6,593 nt of DNA, taken from positions 1 through 6,593 of the forward strand of contig JACCSF010000300.1 of NCBI GenBank assembly GCA_013813135.1. The letters run 5' to 3'. Origin of the DNA: Thermoleophilaceae bacterium (GTDB lineage Bacteria > Actinomycetota > Thermoleophilia > Solirubrobacterales > Thermoleophilaceae). The notes under the pieces are model-generated. The model searched no databases. It saw only the letters and a program-made list of their open reading frames with translations, and was not told the origin of the DNA. A program made the translations under genes and the position numbers. Positions 5,105 to 6,593 of the stretch are shown here, one piece after another (the first letter of the stretch is position 1; the number at the start of each line of letters is the position of its first letter).

Positions 5105-5303
5105 GCTCGTTTCGAAGAGAAGCAGGCCGAAGTCTTGAGGCGGTGGCAGGAGCTCCGGGGCGCTTAGCAGCCTTCTCAAGAACGGCGGCGCAACTCCGGC
5201 CGGCGGCCCGGGTTCTGAAAGGCGGGTGTCCTGGAGAACCGCGCGCCGGGCGAGCTTCGCGAATCACTGGGCCTGGGCGGGCGCTGAGTCAAGGGCTGGC
5301 GAG

Positions 5304-5319
5304 GCGGGTGAGCACCCGC
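5304..5319. terminator. Candidate bidirectional terminator hairpin between convergent genes
   Basis: GCGGGT (5304-5309) pairs with ACCCGC (5314-5319) around GAGC, a perfect 6-bp GC-rich stem. It starts four bases beyond the beta-propeller stop codon on the minus strand and lies 200 bases past the fusion gene stop. No T run is present. The rest of the 219-base gap (5105-5323) holds only a looser GGTTCT/AGAACC inverted repeat (5211-5240) and no gene. Confidence 0.45.
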
Positions 5320-5323
5320 TGGC

Positions 5324-6379
5324 CTACTTACGCTTGCCCGCCCCGAGCGCCAGCTTCAGGCGCACCGCGCGCGAGCTGGCCAGCGATACCCGGGCCCGGG
5401 CGCGCAACGCGCGCGGGATCCTCAGGACGAGGTTCGTGCCTCCACGCAGCGTGGCGCGCATCAGCGGCCGGCCGGAGCAATCGTCTCCCGCGTGCAGCGC
5501 GACCGTCACCGGCGCGGCCCCGGCGCGAGCCAGCCGCGTCACCCGAATCGGTCCGTTGAGGTGTGTCAGCGTCGCCGACAGTCCGGCCGCCGGCTGGCAG
5601 CCGCGCGCCAGCGCGACGCCCGCCGCGGCCCTCGAAGCGGCCGCCGCGCCGGGCGACGACGGGAACGTGAACGCGCGTATCACGCCTCTGGTGTCTCCGA
5701 TGAAGAGCCGCCCGTTGGCGATCGCGGCCGCCGCGTACAGGCCGATGTCGTTGGCGTAGAGCAGCTCTCCCGTAATCGCGTTGAACACCCGAAGCCCCCT
5801 CTCCGAGGGCACGACGACCATGCCGTTCGCGCCCGTGAGCGCTCCGTAGGTCTTGATCGGCAGCGGCTGCTCCCAGATGACGGCGCCGGTCGCCGGGTTG
5901 AGGGCGCGAATCGATCCCTTCACCGCTTGGCCGTCCACGGTCGTCTTGCCCCCGGCGTAGAAGAGCCGCTGGCCGTCGAAGTAGCCGTTCGAATAGACGG
6001 CGCCGGCGCCGGCGTCGAACGCGACCGCCGGCTCCGCGAGCCGGCGGAACCAGACCGGGCCGGCGGACACGTTGTCGCGCAGGAACGTGTAGAGCACCCC
6101 GTTCTTGTTCGCGGCCGAGACGAGCGCGCGACCGAACGCGTCGGTGAACAGCGTCGGTGCCGTACCCCAGTCGTCCGGCGTCGGGTCGGCCACCGGCAGC
6201 GACCAGTAGCCCTTGATCGCCAGCGTCGTGGCGTCCACGGCGACCAGTGACTCCGCGTGCACCTGGCTGTCGCCCGTCGAGTCGTAGGCGCGGTTGCCGG
6301 TCGTGACGAAGACGCTGTTGCGCGCCGCGTCCACCACCGGCTTCGTCCAGATCGTGCCGCCCAGCTGGCCGTCGGGCAC
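5324..6379 (-). CDS. PQQ-like beta-propeller protein, C-terminal part (downstream of frameshift)
   Basis: This frame gives 351 residues from GTG 6379, but that is probably not the true start: the preceding codons in another frame continue the same protein to the window edge. PQQ-type beta-propeller blades appear as TKPVVDAARNSVFVTTGN (12-29), SLVAVDATTLAIKGYWSLP (44-62), GSIRALNPATGAVIWEQPL (155-173), RGLRVFNAITGELLYAND (194-211) and NGRLFIGDTRGVIRAFTF (222-239). These follow the 'L-x-A-L-D/N-x-x-T-G-x-x-x-W' blade pattern. A linker rich in alanine leads to a C-terminal beta-rich domain (about 255-345) with Cys261 and Cys301 and an Arg/Lys-rich end. Such proteins are usually exported and act as scaffolds or dehydrogenases; no catalytic residues can be assigned, and BamB-like or alcohol-dehydrogenase-like roles are both open. 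It converges with the fusion gene. Confidence 0.75.
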   Translation of the reverse strand: MPDGQLGGTIWTKPVVDAARNSVFVTTGNRAYDSTGDSQVHAESLVAVDATTLAIKGYWSLPVADPTPDDWGTAPTLFTDAFGRALVSAANKNGVLYTFLRDNVSAGPVWFRRLAEPAVAFDAGAGAVYSNGYFDGQRLFYAGGKTTVDGQAVKGSIRALNPATGAVIWEQPLPIKTYGALTGANGMVVVPSERGLRVFNAITGELLYANDIGLYAAAAIANGRLFIGDTRGVIRAFTFPSSPGAAAASRAAAGVALARGCQPAAGLSATLTHLNGPIRVTRLARAGAAPVTVALHAGDDCSGRPLMRATLRGGTNLVLRIPRALRARARVSLASSRAVRLKLALGAGKRK

Positions 6380-6593
6380 GACCGATCTGGTGCGTGGTCA
6401 GGTTGACCCGCAGCAGCTTGCCCTGCACCAGCGGCGAGTCGCACAGGCTCGAGATGCCGACGTACGCGTGACCGTTGACCACGGCGGGGCTCGACCAGTT
6501 GTAGTGCCCCGCGCTCGTCGCCCCCGTCGGAACGGTCCACAGCACGCCGCCCGTGGTCGCGTTGAGCGCGTACCAGTTGGAGTCGCCGCCGCC
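6380..6593 (-). pseudogene. PQQ-like beta-propeller protein, upstream part in another frame (partial, frameshifted)
   Basis: From the right edge the minus strand reads GGGDSNWYALNATTGGVLWT and then, among others, NWSSPAVVNGHAYVGISS and GKLLRVNLTTHQIG. This contains a further PQQ-type blade motif (YALNATTGGVLW) and clearly belongs to the same propeller as the downstream frame. The frame then loses family character (RARRPAGRHDLDEAGG), while the frame that begins RSVVPDGQLGGTIWTK takes over. The switch must fall between 6397 and 6380, because the second frame has a TGA at 6398-6400. It corresponds to one extra base or two missing bases. Either the gene is broken or there is a sequencing/assembly error; nothing in the sequence suggests programmed frameshifting, since no slippery run is present. 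The N-terminus and any signal peptide lie outside the window. Confidence 0.7.

Noticed and set aside
5165..5185. Possible fourth, degenerate tRNA-like remnant (GCAGCCTTCTCAAG)
   Set aside because: It resembles the anticodon region only; no T arm or acceptor strand follows.

Overview
The window is GC-rich, with strong G/C preference at third codon positions, GTG starts and weak or absent Shine-Dalgarno sites. Gene content (SnoaL-like and SRPBCC small proteins, a secreted DSVTGTAT-type protein, an ATP-grasp protein, a PQQ-like beta-propeller) and the presence of tRNA-like intergenic repeats suggest a high-GC actinobacterium, possibly of the class Thermoleophilia. This placement is inference; no marker gene is present.

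Layout. Positions 1-144 may hold the tail of an upstream gene, overlapped by a small membrane protein (129-728, +). A gene-free, hairpin-dense stretch follows (729-1077) and contains the first tRNA-like repeat (961-1003). Next come a secreted protein of unknown function (1078-1527, +) and a SnoaL/NTF2-like protein (1569-1967, +). A second repeat (1972-2005) and a hairpin (2006-2019) lie between the SnoaL-like gene and a convergent SRPBCC gene (2023-2457, -). A third repeat (2571-2612) lies in the divergent gap before a very large gene (2684-5104, +), which encodes an ATP-grasp domain fused in frame to an FAD/NAD(P)-dependent monooxygenase-like domain. A 219-base convergent gap with a strong hairpin separates it from a PQQ-like beta-propeller gene (5324-6593, -), which runs off the right edge and carries an apparent frameshift near 6380-6397.

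The most unusual feature is the set of three same-strand copies of the 3' half of a tRNA. Copy 1 matches canonical tRNA positions 31 to 73 (anticodon loop reading UCU, variable loop, T arm, 3' acceptor strand, discriminator A), yet no copy has a matching 5' half. The T stem and the acceptor strand are identical in all three, and each copy is followed within three bases by a different hairpin. The copies sit at gene boundaries and split the region into units of about 1004 and 606 bases, as repeated integration at a tRNA 3' end, a cassette-like array or a conserved 3' RNA element might do. No integrase is visible.

A second regularity is the nonamer GGGATACTG placed exactly 17 bases before the start codons of both the SnoaL-like gene and the fusion gene, consistent with a -10 element driving near-leaderless transcripts. 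The genes do not form an obvious pathway; the ATP-grasp/monooxygenase fusion is the best candidate for an uncharacterised biosynthetic or tailoring enzyme.
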